Source: Vreelandella populi (GTDB taxonomy: Bacteria; Pseudomonadota; Gammaproteobacteria; Pseudomonadales; Halomonadaceae). From it: 64,000 nucleotides of DNA. Within the stretch, counting starts at the first letter, position 1. Each line of letters starts with the position of its first letter. This document shows positions 34,434 through 42,883 of this stretch, piece by piece. The DNA is taken from assembly GCF_003989825.1 (NCBI RefSeq), contig NZ_RZHE01000014.1:1-64000 (forward strand), read 5' to 3'. Both the position numbers and the translations under genes were made by a program. Under the pieces are notes generated by a model. The model saw nothing but the letters and a program-made list of their open reading frames with translations. It was not told the DNA's origin and made no database searches.

Positions 34434-35702
34434 TTATTTCTCGTCACTACTTTCAGACTTTGCGTTTTCAGGCTTCGCGTGCCCTTGGTGGGCAAGCGGA
34501 CTTGCTTGGTCAAGGCGCGGGTGGTTATCCAGGAACTCGCGCTCCAGGTTGGGCAGTTTATCCAGCGCTTGCAGGGTGTGGGTGAGGGCATGAATAGCCG
34601 CCAGCACGTCCTGGGTGTTTCCGGTTTCCGAAATGGTATGCATATTACGGATAGGGAAGCCAATTGACGTGGCAGCGCTGTCAATAGAAGCCAGTACGCC
34701 CGCCATGCCGTCGGTGCCGGTATCCACGCCCACCATATCGCGCTGCATCGGAATGTCCTGCTCCTTGGCGGCGGTGGCGATGATACGGTTGAGTTGTTCG
34801 CTGGCGATCGAGCCGACCGACATGGTAAAGCCCTTGCCCATTTCCAGCGGCTGCATGCGCTTGTCACCGATGCCTGGGGCGGCCACGTAGTCATGATTCA
34901 CGTCCACACCAATCAGCGCATCGGGTTTTAGCTCGCCAGCCATTACGCGGCTACCAAAACGGCCAATCTCTTCGTAGCTGGCAATCGCAAACAGTACGCG
35001 CACGTTTTCGGTACCGCCTGCCTCGGCAATCAGCCGGGCAACTTCAGCGGTTACAAAGCAGCCCAAGCCGTTATCCAGGTAGGCGCCATAAAACGTGTTA
35101 GGGCTAAAGCCCGGGCGAATGGGGCGGTCGAAAATGATCGAATCGCCGGGGCGCACGCCCAGATTCAGCACCTGCTGCTTCTTGTTTTCGCCGTGAATCT
35201 GCAGGTCCAGGTAGATCTGCTCTTTCTTGAGCCCTTTGCTGCCATCGCGCTGCGCCGGGTCAGAGAAGTGAATGGCACCCAGCGCTTCTACCGTGCCGCC
35301 TTCGATGCAGCGGTAGCTGCCGGGCTGTTCCGGGTCCTCGCTGAATAGCTTAACCTCATGACCGATCAGCACCGTCGGCAGGAACGAATCGGTGTTGATC
35401 CAGATCTTGCCGTCTTCCCCAATTGAACGCACCTGCATACGGATCTTGTCCGCATGGCCGATGATCATGACGGTGAACATATCGTCGCGCTCGGGGTGGG
35501 TGTCCAGCACCACGCCCGCATTGCCCTTGAACTGGTGCAGGTGCCAGTCCTTGGGAGCAAAGCTTTCAAAATGCGGCTTGAGCACGCCGTAAGTCATCGC
35601 CGCTTCCAGGCCCACCGGGCTTGGGGCTGCCAGAATATCGCGCATCAGCTTGAACTGCGCGTCGGGCATGGGCTGCGTCCAGGGTTTTGCTGTATCGCTC
35701 AT
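34434..35702 (-). CDS. M42-family metallo-aminopeptidase
   Basis: A 422-aa dinuclear-zinc peptidase. Metal and catalytic motifs in order: GHADKI (about 76), YLDNGLGC with the bridging Asp (about 208), ASYEEIG with the catalytic Glu pair (about 242), DVNHDY, and HTISETGNT near 360. M42 enzymes are cytosolic TET-type aminopeptidases removing N-terminal residues from peptides. The second half has the GVDTGTDGM loop. It converges on the CsrB-like RNA. Substrate preference not deducible. Confidence 0.88.
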   Translation of the reverse strand: MSDTAKPWTQPMPDAQFKLMRDILAAPSPVGLEAAMTYGVLKPHFESFAPKDWHLHQFKGNAGVVLDTHPERDDMFTVMIIGHADKIRMQVRSIGEDGKIWINTDSFLPTVLIGHEVKLFSEDPEQPGSYRCIEGGTVEALGAIHFSDPAQRDGSKGLKKEQIYLDLQIHGENKKQQVLNLGVRPGDSIIFDRPIRPGFSPNTFYGAYLDNGLGCFVTAEVARLIAEAGGTENVRVLFAIASYEEIGRFGSRVMAGELKPDALIGVDVNHDYVAAPGIGDKRMQPLEMGKGFTMSVGSIASEQLNRIIATAAKEQDIPMQRDMVGVDTGTDGMAGVLASIDSAATSIGFPIRNMHTISETGNTQDVLAAIHALTHTLQALDKLPNLEREFLDNHPRLDQASPLAHQGHAKPENAKSESSDEK

Positions 35703-35876
35703 CTCAACTCTCCATGTGGTTATGCCATGTGGTTATGCGTATGACTAGTCTGCCAGATTAACGCGGCTCTTCCACTATTAGACGATGTGGAGTGTGGCTC
35801 TGTACACGTAATATGCAGGCTAATTACCTGGAAACAACGGCCCAGGCAGTAATAAGCAAGTGCCACAGGAGAGAGC

Positions 35877-37100
35877 ATGAGCAAAGCCACGCTACGCGTT
35901 CAGCGCTACAAGGTCTTACTGGCCGGGGTCTTCAGCCAACTCCTGTGTATTGGGATCGCCCGCTTTGCCTACACGCCGCTTTTGCCGGTCATGCAGCAGC
36001 AAACCTGGATGGGCGATGCTGACGGGGGCTGGCTTGCCGCGCTCAACTACGCAGGCTATATGCTGGGTGCCGTGCTGGCGGCCTTGATTCACAGCATTTA
36101 TATCAAGGATACGCTTTACCGCATTGGCCTGGTGCTGGCCGTGCTCACCACCGTCGGCATGGCCTTGACGGATAGCTTTTGGCTGTGGGCGGGGCTGCGT
36201 TTTTTTGCGGGCCTTTCCAGCAGCGCCGCCATGCTCCTGGCATCAGGCTTGATTCTTCACTGGCTGATGCAGCACCAGCAGCGCGGCGAGCTCGGCATTC
36301 ATTTTGCCGGGCTTGGCCTGGGGATCGTTCTGGCGGCCGTAGCGGTAGAGTTCATGCTTTCCCGCGCGCTTGACTGGCAGACGCAGTGGTGGGTTTTCGG
36401 CCTGCTGGGGGCGGTGCTGTTAATACCCGCCTGGCGCTGGCTGCCGCGTCCGGTAAAACCAATTGCTGGCGCCCGAACTGAATTGCCTGCCGCCATTCCT
36501 CCTTCGCGTACCTTTATGCGTTTGATGTTGCCTGCTTATTTCTGTGCTGGCTACGGCTATGTGATTAACGCCACCTTTATTGTCACCATCGTGGAGCGCG
36601 AACCGCTACTGGCGGGAATGGGCAACTGGACCTTTGCCGTGGTGGGGCTTTCGGCCGCACCGGCCGTTATGCTGTGGGACCTCATCGCCCGGCGGGTAGG
36701 TTACCTGGGGGCCTTGATCATCGCGATGAGCATTCAGGTGGTAGGAATTGTGCTGCCTGCCATTACCGCCAATCTCGCTGTCGTGATGCTGAGCGCCGTG
36801 CTGTATGGCGGCACCTTTCTTGGCTGCGTGAGCCTGGTGCTCACCATGGCGGGCAAGCTCTACCCGGCAAGCCCGGCACGGATAATGGGCCAGATGACCC
36901 TGGCGTATGGTGCCGCGCAGATTTTTGCACCCGCATTAACCGGCGTACTGGCCGAAGCCTCGGGCCACTATACCGTGGGCCTTTGGCTGGCTGGCGGTTT
37001 TGTGCTGCTCGGTGCCGTGCTGCTTGCCTATTTACGCCAGGTGGATCACACCGCTCAGCGCCTGGATGCCGAGGCAAAAGCGCTTTCGGTTGCGCGTTAG
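35877..37100 (+). CDS. YbfB/YjiJ-family MFS transporter
   Basis: A 407-aa transporter with twelve predicted helices. The N-terminal segment GVFSQLLCIGIARFAYTPLLP followed by GWLAALNYAGYMLGA is the hallmark of the YbfB/YjiJ family. The Shine-Dalgarno is GGAGAG. Substrate unknown. It is divergent from the M42 peptidase gene and about 95 bases upstream of the NSS transporter gene. Confidence 0.9.
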   Translation: MSKATLRVQRYKVLLAGVFSQLLCIGIARFAYTPLLPVMQQQTWMGDADGGWLAALNYAGYMLGAVLAALIHSIYIKDTLYRIGLVLAVLTTVGMALTDSFWLWAGLRFFAGLSSSAAMLLASGLILHWLMQHQQRGELGIHFAGLGLGIVLAAVAVEFMLSRALDWQTQWWVFGLLGAVLLIPAWRWLPRPVKPIAGARTELPAAIPPSRTFMRLMLPAYFCAGYGYVINATFIVTIVEREPLLAGMGNWTFAVVGLSAAPAVMLWDLIARRVGYLGALIIAMSIQVVGIVLPAITANLAVVMLSAVLYGGTFLGCVSLVLTMAGKLYPASPARIMGQMTLAYGAAQIFAPALTGVLAEASGHYTVGLWLAGGFVLLGAVLLAYLRQVDHTAQRLDAEAKALSVAR

Positions 37101-37200
37101 GCTCATGTTTCCGGCAGTTTATAAAAGTGTTAACGAGAGTTTTGTGCTTTTGGTGCGAAATCCTCTAGGATAAGCGCTTTTTCAAACAAGAAGGATGGTC

Positions 37201-38664
37201 ATGGCGTCTTCCGAGCAACCTCGCATCCAGTGGCTGGGCCGCTGGGGGTTCGTGCTAGCGGCAACGGGTTCCGCCGTTGGGCTGGGCAATATCTGGAAAT
37301 TCCCGTATATCACCGGCGAGTATGGCGGTGGCGCTTTTGTGCTGGTCTATCTGGCGTGTATTTTTGCCGTGGGCGTGCCGGTGATGATGAGCGAGATCGC
37401 CTTCGGGCGGCGCGGGCGCGGCAGCCCCATCGACGCGATTCGTCGCGTGGTCAATGAGTCAGGCCGTTCGTCGGCGTGGTCGCTGCTTGGCTGGATGGCC
37501 ATGCTGTGCGGCTTTTTGATTCTATCGTTTTACGTGGTAGTGGCAGGCTGGTCGTTTTCTTATTTGTGGAAGATGCTCACCGGCGGCCTGGCGGGTACCA
37601 GCGTTGACGATATGGCCGCAGTGTTTGGGGCCAATAACGCCAACCCGCTTAACCTGGGCTTCTGGAGTACCCTGGTCACATTGATCACCATGGTCATTGT
37701 GGGCAAGGGCGTTCAGGAAGGCATCGAGAAAAGCGTCGGCTGGATGATGCCGGGCCTGGTCATCATGCTGCTCTTGCTGATTGTCTTCGGCATGTTTTCT
37801 GGCGGTTTTGGCGACGCGGTTCGCTTCTTGTTCTCCTTCAATGCCGGCAGCCTTTCCAGTGAAGGCATGCTGGCGGCACTTGGCCATGCGTTCTTTACCC
37901 TCTCGCTTGCCTCGGGCGCCATTCTTACCTACGGCAGTTACCTGCCTAAAGGTGCCTCTATTGGGCGTACGTCTATCAGCGTGGCAATTGCTGATACCGC
38001 TGTTGCCTTGATGGCGGGGCTGGCGATTTTTCCGGTCATTTTTGCCAACGGCATGAACCCTGGCGAAGGCCCGGGGCTGATCTTCATGAGTTTGCCGTTG
38101 GCTTTCCAGGCCATGCCGCTGGGCACGCTGTTCGGAATTCTGTTTTTCGTGATGCTCTCCATGGCCGCGCTGACGTCTTCAATCTCGATGGTCGAAGCCA
38201 CCGTTTCCTGGTTATGCGATAACAAAGGGTTCTCTCGCCGCTCGGCCGCATGGAGCACAGGTATTGTGCTTTGGTTGATCAGCACTGCGGCCATGCTGTC
38301 ATTTAATGTGGGCGCTGACTGGACGTTGGCCGGCAAGACCTTCTTTGATTGGCTGGATTACATTACCTCACGCTGGATGATGCCATTGGGCGGTTTGGGC
38401 ACCGTTGTGCTGGCAGGTTTTGTGCTCAAGAATGAGACGTTCCGCGATGAGCTTGGCTTGGCGCCACTGCCATATGCGCTGTGGCTTGCCATGGTCCGTT
38501 ACGTCAGTCCCTTGGGGATTTTGGTTATTTTCGCCGACGCATTAGGTATTTATACCGTTACCTTTTCAGAGCACTGGCCGTGGCTGCTAGGCATTCTTGT
38601 ACTGATGGGAATTGCCGGCGAGCTGGTTAGCCCGCGGCTGCGCAAGGCGCTAACGACACGCTAG
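37201..38664 (+). CDS. Neurotransmitter:sodium symporter (NSS/SNF) family transporter
   Basis: A 487-aa Na+-coupled transporter of the LeuT fold, probably for an amino acid. The N-terminus GRWGFVLAATGSAVGLGNIW and KFPYITGEYGGGAFVLVYL is the TM1 signature with the Na+ and substrate site; about eleven to twelve helices follow. AGAAGG abuts the ATG at 37195 but is seven bases from the ATG at 37201, so the latter is preferred. Its end overlaps the convergent minus-strand gene by 38 bases. Confidence 0.92.
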   Translation: MASSEQPRIQWLGRWGFVLAATGSAVGLGNIWKFPYITGEYGGGAFVLVYLACIFAVGVPVMMSEIAFGRRGRGSPIDAIRRVVNESGRSSAWSLLGWMAMLCGFLILSFYVVVAGWSFSYLWKMLTGGLAGTSVDDMAAVFGANNANPLNLGFWSTLVTLITMVIVGKGVQEGIEKSVGWMMPGLVIMLLLLIVFGMFSGGFGDAVRFLFSFNAGSLSSEGMLAALGHAFFTLSLASGAILTYGSYLPKGASIGRTSISVAIADTAVALMAGLAIFPVIFANGMNPGEGPGLIFMSLPLAFQAMPLGTLFGILFFVMLSMAALTSSISMVEATVSWLCDNKGFSRRSAAWSTGIVLWLISTAAMLSFNVGADWTLAGKTFFDWLDYITSRWMMPLGGLGTVVLAGFVLKNETFRDELGLAPLPYALWLAMVRYVSPLGILVIFADALGIYTVTFSEHWPWLLGILVLMGIAGELVSPRLRKALTTR

Positions 38665-39769
38665 TCTCTTCCCCTGACAGCCAGCGCTGCTGCTGAACAA
38701 CAACGGATTGTTCATGCAGCGGCGTCTGGCAGTGAGCATGCACTTCCCTTAGGAAATCTCTCTTGGCCCCTTTAAAAGGTCCGCTGAGAATGACGGCCTG
38801 GGTTAGGCTTTCCAACACCTCAGCGCGTTCTTGCTGCTCAAGGTTGGCATACTGCCTGAGCGTCTCGGGCCAATCGATATCGATGCTTTGGGGTTTGTCC
38901 GGCAGCGTTGCCAGCAGCTGCGATAGCAGCAGTACCAGATTGGGGTGCGGGTGACGGTTGCGCATCATCAGCTCGCCAATTCCCTGCACAACCAGCTGGC
39001 GCTGGGCAAGCGGCAGCTCGTTGAGCTCTTCCATCAAGGCGTTGATCCGCGGCGGGCCATAAGCCACCAGGTGCGCCTGATGCAGCACGCGTGCGGCAAT
39101 CCAGGCGTTCCAGATGGCGTACAGTGGCCCCATTAATATAGGAATAAAGCCGCGTAGGGCAAGGCGCCCCAGCAGGCGGCGCATTACTACGCGCAGAAGA
39201 AAGCTGCTTAAACTTATTTTTAACCGGTAAAGCAGGGCTTTAACCGTCAGCTTCCAACCATGCAGATAGGCGTGAGGGTTAATGCCATAAATGGTGTTAC
39301 CGGAGCTTGGGTATTCAAGCGCAATCCGGGCGATCCCGTGAACGGTCAATTGCATAGAGGGGGCAAACGCGTCGCGCTGTGAATATTCCAGGCCCGCCAG
39401 ATGAACGATCTGGGTAACACCCCGCAGTGAGTTCCAGTACAGAAACCCGATTTCGAAAGCGGTAATCACGCCTGCCGCCGCGTAATAGGCGATCCAGTAA
39501 GGCATCTGCTCGCCAAGGCTCATATCCGACCAGCCATCAATGGCGATCGCTTTCATCCACCACTCGCCACCGCCGATAAGCGAGCCGGAAATAATCCCGG
39601 CGACGGCGGCCCATACCATCGTCCAGCGTTTGATACGCCTGATGGCAAGCGGGTTGGGAGAACTTAAAGAGGGCTTACGCGTCAGCAGGCGGCTGATATA
39701 GCGATGCGCCCAGCGTTGCGCCAAGTCTGGAGAGGGGGCGAACTCTTTATCGGGCCTTTCCAATGGCAT
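38627..39769 (-). CDS. Membrane protein of unknown function (possibly LBF_2804-like)
   Basis: About 380 aa with two clear hydrophobic segments near the N-terminus (around 47-67 and 90-110) and further amphipathic ones in the middle. A helical, Leu/Gln-rich C-terminal half follows (ELPLAQRQLVVQGIGELMM). The label LBF_2804 is from memory and unverified; no catalytic motif is visible. The ATG at 39769 is preferred over the longer frame, which runs into umuC. Its stop lies inside the end of the NSS gene on the other strand. Confidence 0.5.
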   Translation of the reverse strand: MPLERPDKEFAPSPDLAQRWAHRYISRLLTRKPSLSSPNPLAIRRIKRWTMVWAAVAGIISGSLIGGGEWWMKAIAIDGWSDMSLGEQMPYWIAYYAAAGVITAFEIGFLYWNSLRGVTQIVHLAGLEYSQRDAFAPSMQLTVHGIARIALEYPSSGNTIYGINPHAYLHGWKLTVKALLYRLKISLSSFLLRVVMRRLLGRLALRGFIPILMGPLYAIWNAWIAARVLHQAHLVAYGPPRINALMEELNELPLAQRQLVVQGIGELMMRNRHPHPNLVLLLSQLLATLPDKPQSIDIDWPETLRQYANLEQQERAEVLESLTQAVILSGPFKGAKRDFLREVHAHCQTPLHEQSVVVQQQRWLSGEETSVSLAPCAAAG

Positions 39770-39800
39770 AGCAGCAATATTTCCTTTGTTTAAGTCCTCC

Positions 39801-41114
39801 CTAGGGTAGCGTCTGCTTGCGTAAATCGCACTCTTTGATGGCGCCTGGGTGGGTGCCGGCCTGCATAAGTTCATCCCAACGAGTGGTGTAACGCTTTGAA
39901 AGGTGCGCGCAGCGCAGCTGCCAGGCAGCCTCGGCGTTAGTCATACCAAAGCTGATGGTGCCTTGCCCCATACGCTGGTTGATGTCATCCAGCGTGGCCA
40001 TCAGGTAAGAGTGACGCTTGCGCGGTGGTGGGCTCAGTAACGAGAGCTGGTGCTGTTCGCCATCCACAAGGTCCAGCAGCATTACTCCTGCCTTTATAAA
40101 CCGATAGCCCGGTCGGTAGATCTGCTCAAGTCCTTGGCGCACGGCTTCTAGAATCGTTCGCGTATCGTCACTGGGAGCTGATAAGGGAATCATGGCGTGA
40201 GGATAATACTGGGGTTGGTCGCGGCGATGGCGGTTGGTATTTAAAAAGATCATCACCGCCCGCGTCAGGCTGCGCTGCTGACGAAGTTTCTCCGCACTGC
40301 GCTGGGCATGGCGGCGCAGGGCATTATGCACTTCTTCCTTTACCCCGGTAGGTTGACCGAACGATCGCGAGGTCATGATGCGGTGACGCGGCTGATCTAG
40401 GTCATTCATATGCAGGCAGGGCGTGCCACGTAATTCCAGCGCGGTACGGGCCAGCACCACGGAAAAGCGTTTACGCAGTTGCTGAAGGTCGGCTTCGTGC
40501 AAATCCCAGGCGGTATAAATCTTGTTGACGGCGAGGCGCTCGGCTAACCGGCGACCAATACCCCATACACTGCCCACGGGCGTTTGTTTAAGCAGCGCCG
40601 TCGTCGTGGCACTTTGTGCCTGTAGCAGACACACGCCCTGGTAATTCGGCGACTGTTTGGCCAGGTGGTTGGCCAGTTTGGCCAGGGTGTGGGTGGGGGC
40701 GAATCCGACGCATACGGGCAGCCCTAAATGACGACGAATACGTCGACGTAGCCACTCGCCCAGAATCTGGCACTGCCTGTCGCTGAATTCTTCCAGATAG
40801 ATAAACATTTCATCGATGGAGTAGGGCGATACCGCAGGACACGCATCGCGCAGAAGCTGGCACAGCCTTGCCGACATGTCGCCATACAGCTCGTAGTTGG
40901 ATGACTTTAAGTACACTTCGCCACGCTTGCGCAAGCTTTCGAGCTTGAAAGACGGAATACCCATAGGGATGTCCATGGCTTTCATCTCGGCAGAGCGGGC
41001 GATGATACAGCCGTCGTTGTTCGACATGACACCCACGGGTTTGCCTTCCAGGAAAGGGTCAAACACACGCTCACAGCTGACGTAGAAGTTGTTGGCATCC
41101 ACCAGGCCGATCAT
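39801..41114 (-). CDS. umuC: DNA polymerase V catalytic subunit UmuC
   Basis: A 437-aa Y-family translesion polymerase. The N-terminus MIGLVDANNFYVSCERVFDP carries the first catalytic Asp, VMSNNDGCIIARS is the finger region, and YSIDEMFIYL carries the second acidic pair. The helix-hairpin-helix and little-finger domains follow. The ATG at 41114 overlaps the umuD stop (ATGA), so translation is coupled; the longer frame into umuD is rejected. Controlled by the LexA box at 41578. Confidence 0.96.
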   Translation of the reverse strand: MIGLVDANNFYVSCERVFDPFLEGKPVGVMSNNDGCIIARSAEMKAMDIPMGIPSFKLESLRKRGEVYLKSSNYELYGDMSARLCQLLRDACPAVSPYSIDEMFIYLEEFSDRQCQILGEWLRRRIRRHLGLPVCVGFAPTHTLAKLANHLAKQSPNYQGVCLLQAQSATTTALLKQTPVGSVWGIGRRLAERLAVNKIYTAWDLHEADLQQLRKRFSVVLARTALELRGTPCLHMNDLDQPRHRIMTSRSFGQPTGVKEEVHNALRRHAQRSAEKLRQQRSLTRAVMIFLNTNRHRRDQPQYYPHAMIPLSAPSDDTRTILEAVRQGLEQIYRPGYRFIKAGVMLLDLVDGEQHQLSLLSPPPRKRHSYLMATLDDINQRMGQGTISFGMTNAEAAWQLRCAHLSKRYTTRWDELMQAGTHPGAIKECDLRKQTLP

Positions 41115-41554
41115 CGCAGATACTCGTGGATAACGGCACGCACCACGCCCCATAGCTGACAGTCGGTATTTTCCAGAGGAAGAGGCGGGTAGTGAGGATG
41201 TGCCGAGCAGAGGTGAGGGGTGCCGCGATAAAGCGCGTAGCGTTTGATCAGCACTTCTTCTTCTAGCATCGCGACCAGAATGTGGCCAAGGCGAGGTTTG
41301 ATGCTGCGGTCAACGACCAACAGATCGCCTTCGAAAATCCCCCAGCCCTCCATGCTGTCGCCTGCCGCCGTAAGATAAAACGTTTGGGTCGGGTTCTTGA
41401 TCAAACGCGTATTAAGGTCGAGCGTGCGCGGCTCGTAATCCTGCGCTGGCGATGGAAAGCCGCTAAAACCAGCGCGGCCTTGCAGGGAGGAGTAAGGCAG
41501 CGGCTGAAATGTTAACGGCAAGGCTGGCGCGACGGGCGATGGCGGAAACGACAT
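41111..41554 (-). CDS. umuD: UmuD-type self-cleaving SOS mutagenesis protein
   Basis: About 147 aa; LexA-like S24 fold. The catalytic Ser is in AGDSMEGWGI and the Lys in EEEVLIKRY. The cleavage region reads FSGFPSPAQDY; E. coli UmuD has CGFPSPAADY, so the predicted cut is Ser-Gly instead of Cys-Gly. Cleaved UmuD' dimer joins UmuC to form Pol V. Three starts are close together (TTG 41569, ATG 41563, ATG 41554); GAGG lies nine bases from the last, which is therefore chosen. Confidence 0.93.
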   Translation of the reverse strand: MSFPPSPVAPALPLTFQPLPYSSLQGRAGFSGFPSPAQDYEPRTLDLNTRLIKNPTQTFYLTAAGDSMEGWGIFEGDLLVVDRSIKPRLGHILVAMLEEEVLIKRYALYRGTPHLCSAHPHYPPLPLENTDCQLWGVVRAVIHEYLR

Positions 41555-41577
41555 CGTCGGCATCCTCAATGAATTTA

Positions 41578-41597
41578 ATGTGTATGTATATACAGTA
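41578..41597 (-). promoter_or_regulatory. LexA (SOS) box upstream of umuDC
   Basis: On the minus strand the site reads TACTGTATATACATACACAT, close to the consensus TACTGT-(AT)4-ACAGTA with one degraded half. It is 24 bases upstream of the umuD ATG, so LexA binding would block transcription until DNA damage. Confidence 0.9.
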
Positions 41598-41647
41598 TTT
41601 ATTCAGGAGGAGGAAATTGCAAGCGCCGAACCTATACCGTAATTAGG

Positions 41648-41740
41648 TTAGCGGGCTAGCCACAGGCCCACCACGATGGCGCTCACCACAGCAATAAGAA
41701 AAACAAGGTTACGGGCGCGCGTATCGCGACGTGGTTTCAT
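41648..41740 (-). CDS. 30-aa single-pass membrane micropeptide
   Basis: Encodes MKPRRDTRARNLVFLIAVVS followed by AIVVGLWLAR. A strongly basic N-terminus before one hydrophobic helix gives an N-in topology by the positive-inside rule. GGTGA lies upstream at a loose distance. The arrangement (basic head, clean helix, short tail) is unlikely by chance, though the ribosome site is weak. It lies between umuD and the alpha/beta-hydrolase gene. No family recognised. Confidence 0.55.
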   Translation of the reverse strand: MKPRRDTRARNLVFLIAVVSAIVVGLWLAR

Positions 41741-41869
41741 AGAGTCACCATTAACAATCGAAAGGGAAAAGCGGCAGAAGAATTGCGCTTGGCATGGTAA
41801 CGTTTGTCGCTTATACCGTCATCTATGGATTTCAGCCTGCACTTCTTACAAGGGGCAAGAGTGGCCGCT

Positions 41870-41941
41870 TTGCCAGGAAAACGATACTTGTCAGGGAAAC
41901 AGTATTTGTCAGGAAAACAATATTTGTCAGGGAAAAAACGC
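41870..41941 (+). repeat. Four tandem 18-bp repeats abutting a start codon
   Basis: Units start at 41870, 41888, 41906 and 41924 and follow the pattern TTGYCAGGRAAAMNRTAY. The last unit ends one base before the ATG at 41942 and supplies its AGGGA ribosome binding site, so each unit carries a Shine-Dalgarno-like core. Read in frame with the hydrolase the units would give repeated LSGKQY. Unit divergence is one to five bases. Confidence 0.85.
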
Positions 41942-42844
41942 ATGCCTGAACCCACCGCTATGCGCGCACCTCGCGCCGCTCAATCGCTTTTACTCGCCCA
42001 GGGACGTTTGGCGGCGCTTGGCTGGGGGCGCCCCGGTGCACCAACGTGGCTGGCCCTGCACGGCTGGCTGGACAACGCCGCAAGTTTTACTCGTCTGGCG
42101 CCACTGCTGGCTGATGCCCTGGATGTCCGCATTGTGGGAATTGATTTTCGCGGCCACGGTCATTCGAGGCACGTGCCGGCAGGCAGTGACTACGCGCTTT
42201 GGGATTACTGCCATGACGTGCTGGATGTCATGGACGAACTGGGTATTGAACAGGCTTCGCTGTTAGGCCACTCCATGGGGGCGGCGGTAGCCTGTTTGCT
42301 GGCCGCTGCCCTGCCGGAGCGGGTTGCCCGACTAACCCTGATTGACGGGCTGGGCGCACTCAATACCCCGGCTGACGAAACCGCTAACCAGCTGCGTAAA
42401 GGGCTGATTGCTTATCGACGGCCGCTGTCACGGCCGCCGCGCTACCCGGATATTGAACGCGCCGTCGCCGCACGGGTAGCGGGCGGGGTCACGGCGCTGG
42501 ATAGCATCACAGCCACGCCGCTTGTCGAGCGCAACACCGAAGCCACCGCCGATGGCCATGTGCAGATGCGTACCGACACCCGGCTGCTGAAGCCTTCTCT
42601 GGTGCGGTTAACGCCCGAACAGGTATTAGCTCAGCTTGCCTGTATTCAGGCGCCGGTACTGTTGATTGAAGGTGATCGGGGGATTTTAGGCGAGCGCGAG
42701 TGGGCCGGGCAGGCGCGTCAGGCGGTTAACGAGCTTACGCGCCACGTGCTGCCCGGCGGGCATCACCTGCATCTGGAACCCAGAGGTTCCATTGCCGTGG
42801 CAGATAAGGTGGCCGCTCACTGGCGCAAGGTGGCAGGCAGGTAA
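41942..42844 (+). CDS. Alpha/beta-fold hydrolase
   Basis: A 300-aa serine hydrolase. Oxyanion-region HGWLDNAASF and FRGHGHS are followed by the nucleophile elbow GHSMGAAV (Ser in the middle) and DGLGALN; a late Asp (EGDRG) and His (GGHHLHLEP) complete a probable triad. The frame is open from 41804, but the ATG at 41942 has AGGGA eight bases upstream and leads directly into the domain, so it is preferred. Substrate unknown. Confidence 0.88.
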   Translation: MPEPTAMRAPRAAQSLLLAQGRLAALGWGRPGAPTWLALHGWLDNAASFTRLAPLLADALDVRIVGIDFRGHGHSRHVPAGSDYALWDYCHDVLDVMDELGIEQASLLGHSMGAAVACLLAAALPERVARLTLIDGLGALNTPADETANQLRKGLIAYRRPLSRPPRYPDIERAVAARVAGGVTALDSITATPLVERNTEATADGHVQMRTDTRLLKPSLVRLTPEQVLAQLACIQAPVLLIEGDRGILGEREWAGQARQAVNELTRHVLPGGHHLHLEPRGSIAVADKVAAHWRKVAGR

Positions 42845-42883
42845 TGGTAAATTGGCGATAAGTCTAGAAAAACAAGGACAAAT

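Noticed and set aside
34415..34894. 159-codon minus-strand frame
   Set aside because: Out-of-frame shadow of the M42 peptidase gene; low-complexity Arg/Ser/Trp composition.
41737..41955. 72-codon minus-strand frame with repeated FPDKYC
   Set aside because: It arises from the 18-bp tandem repeats read backwards; the start lies inside the hydrolase coding region and the rest is not protein-like.
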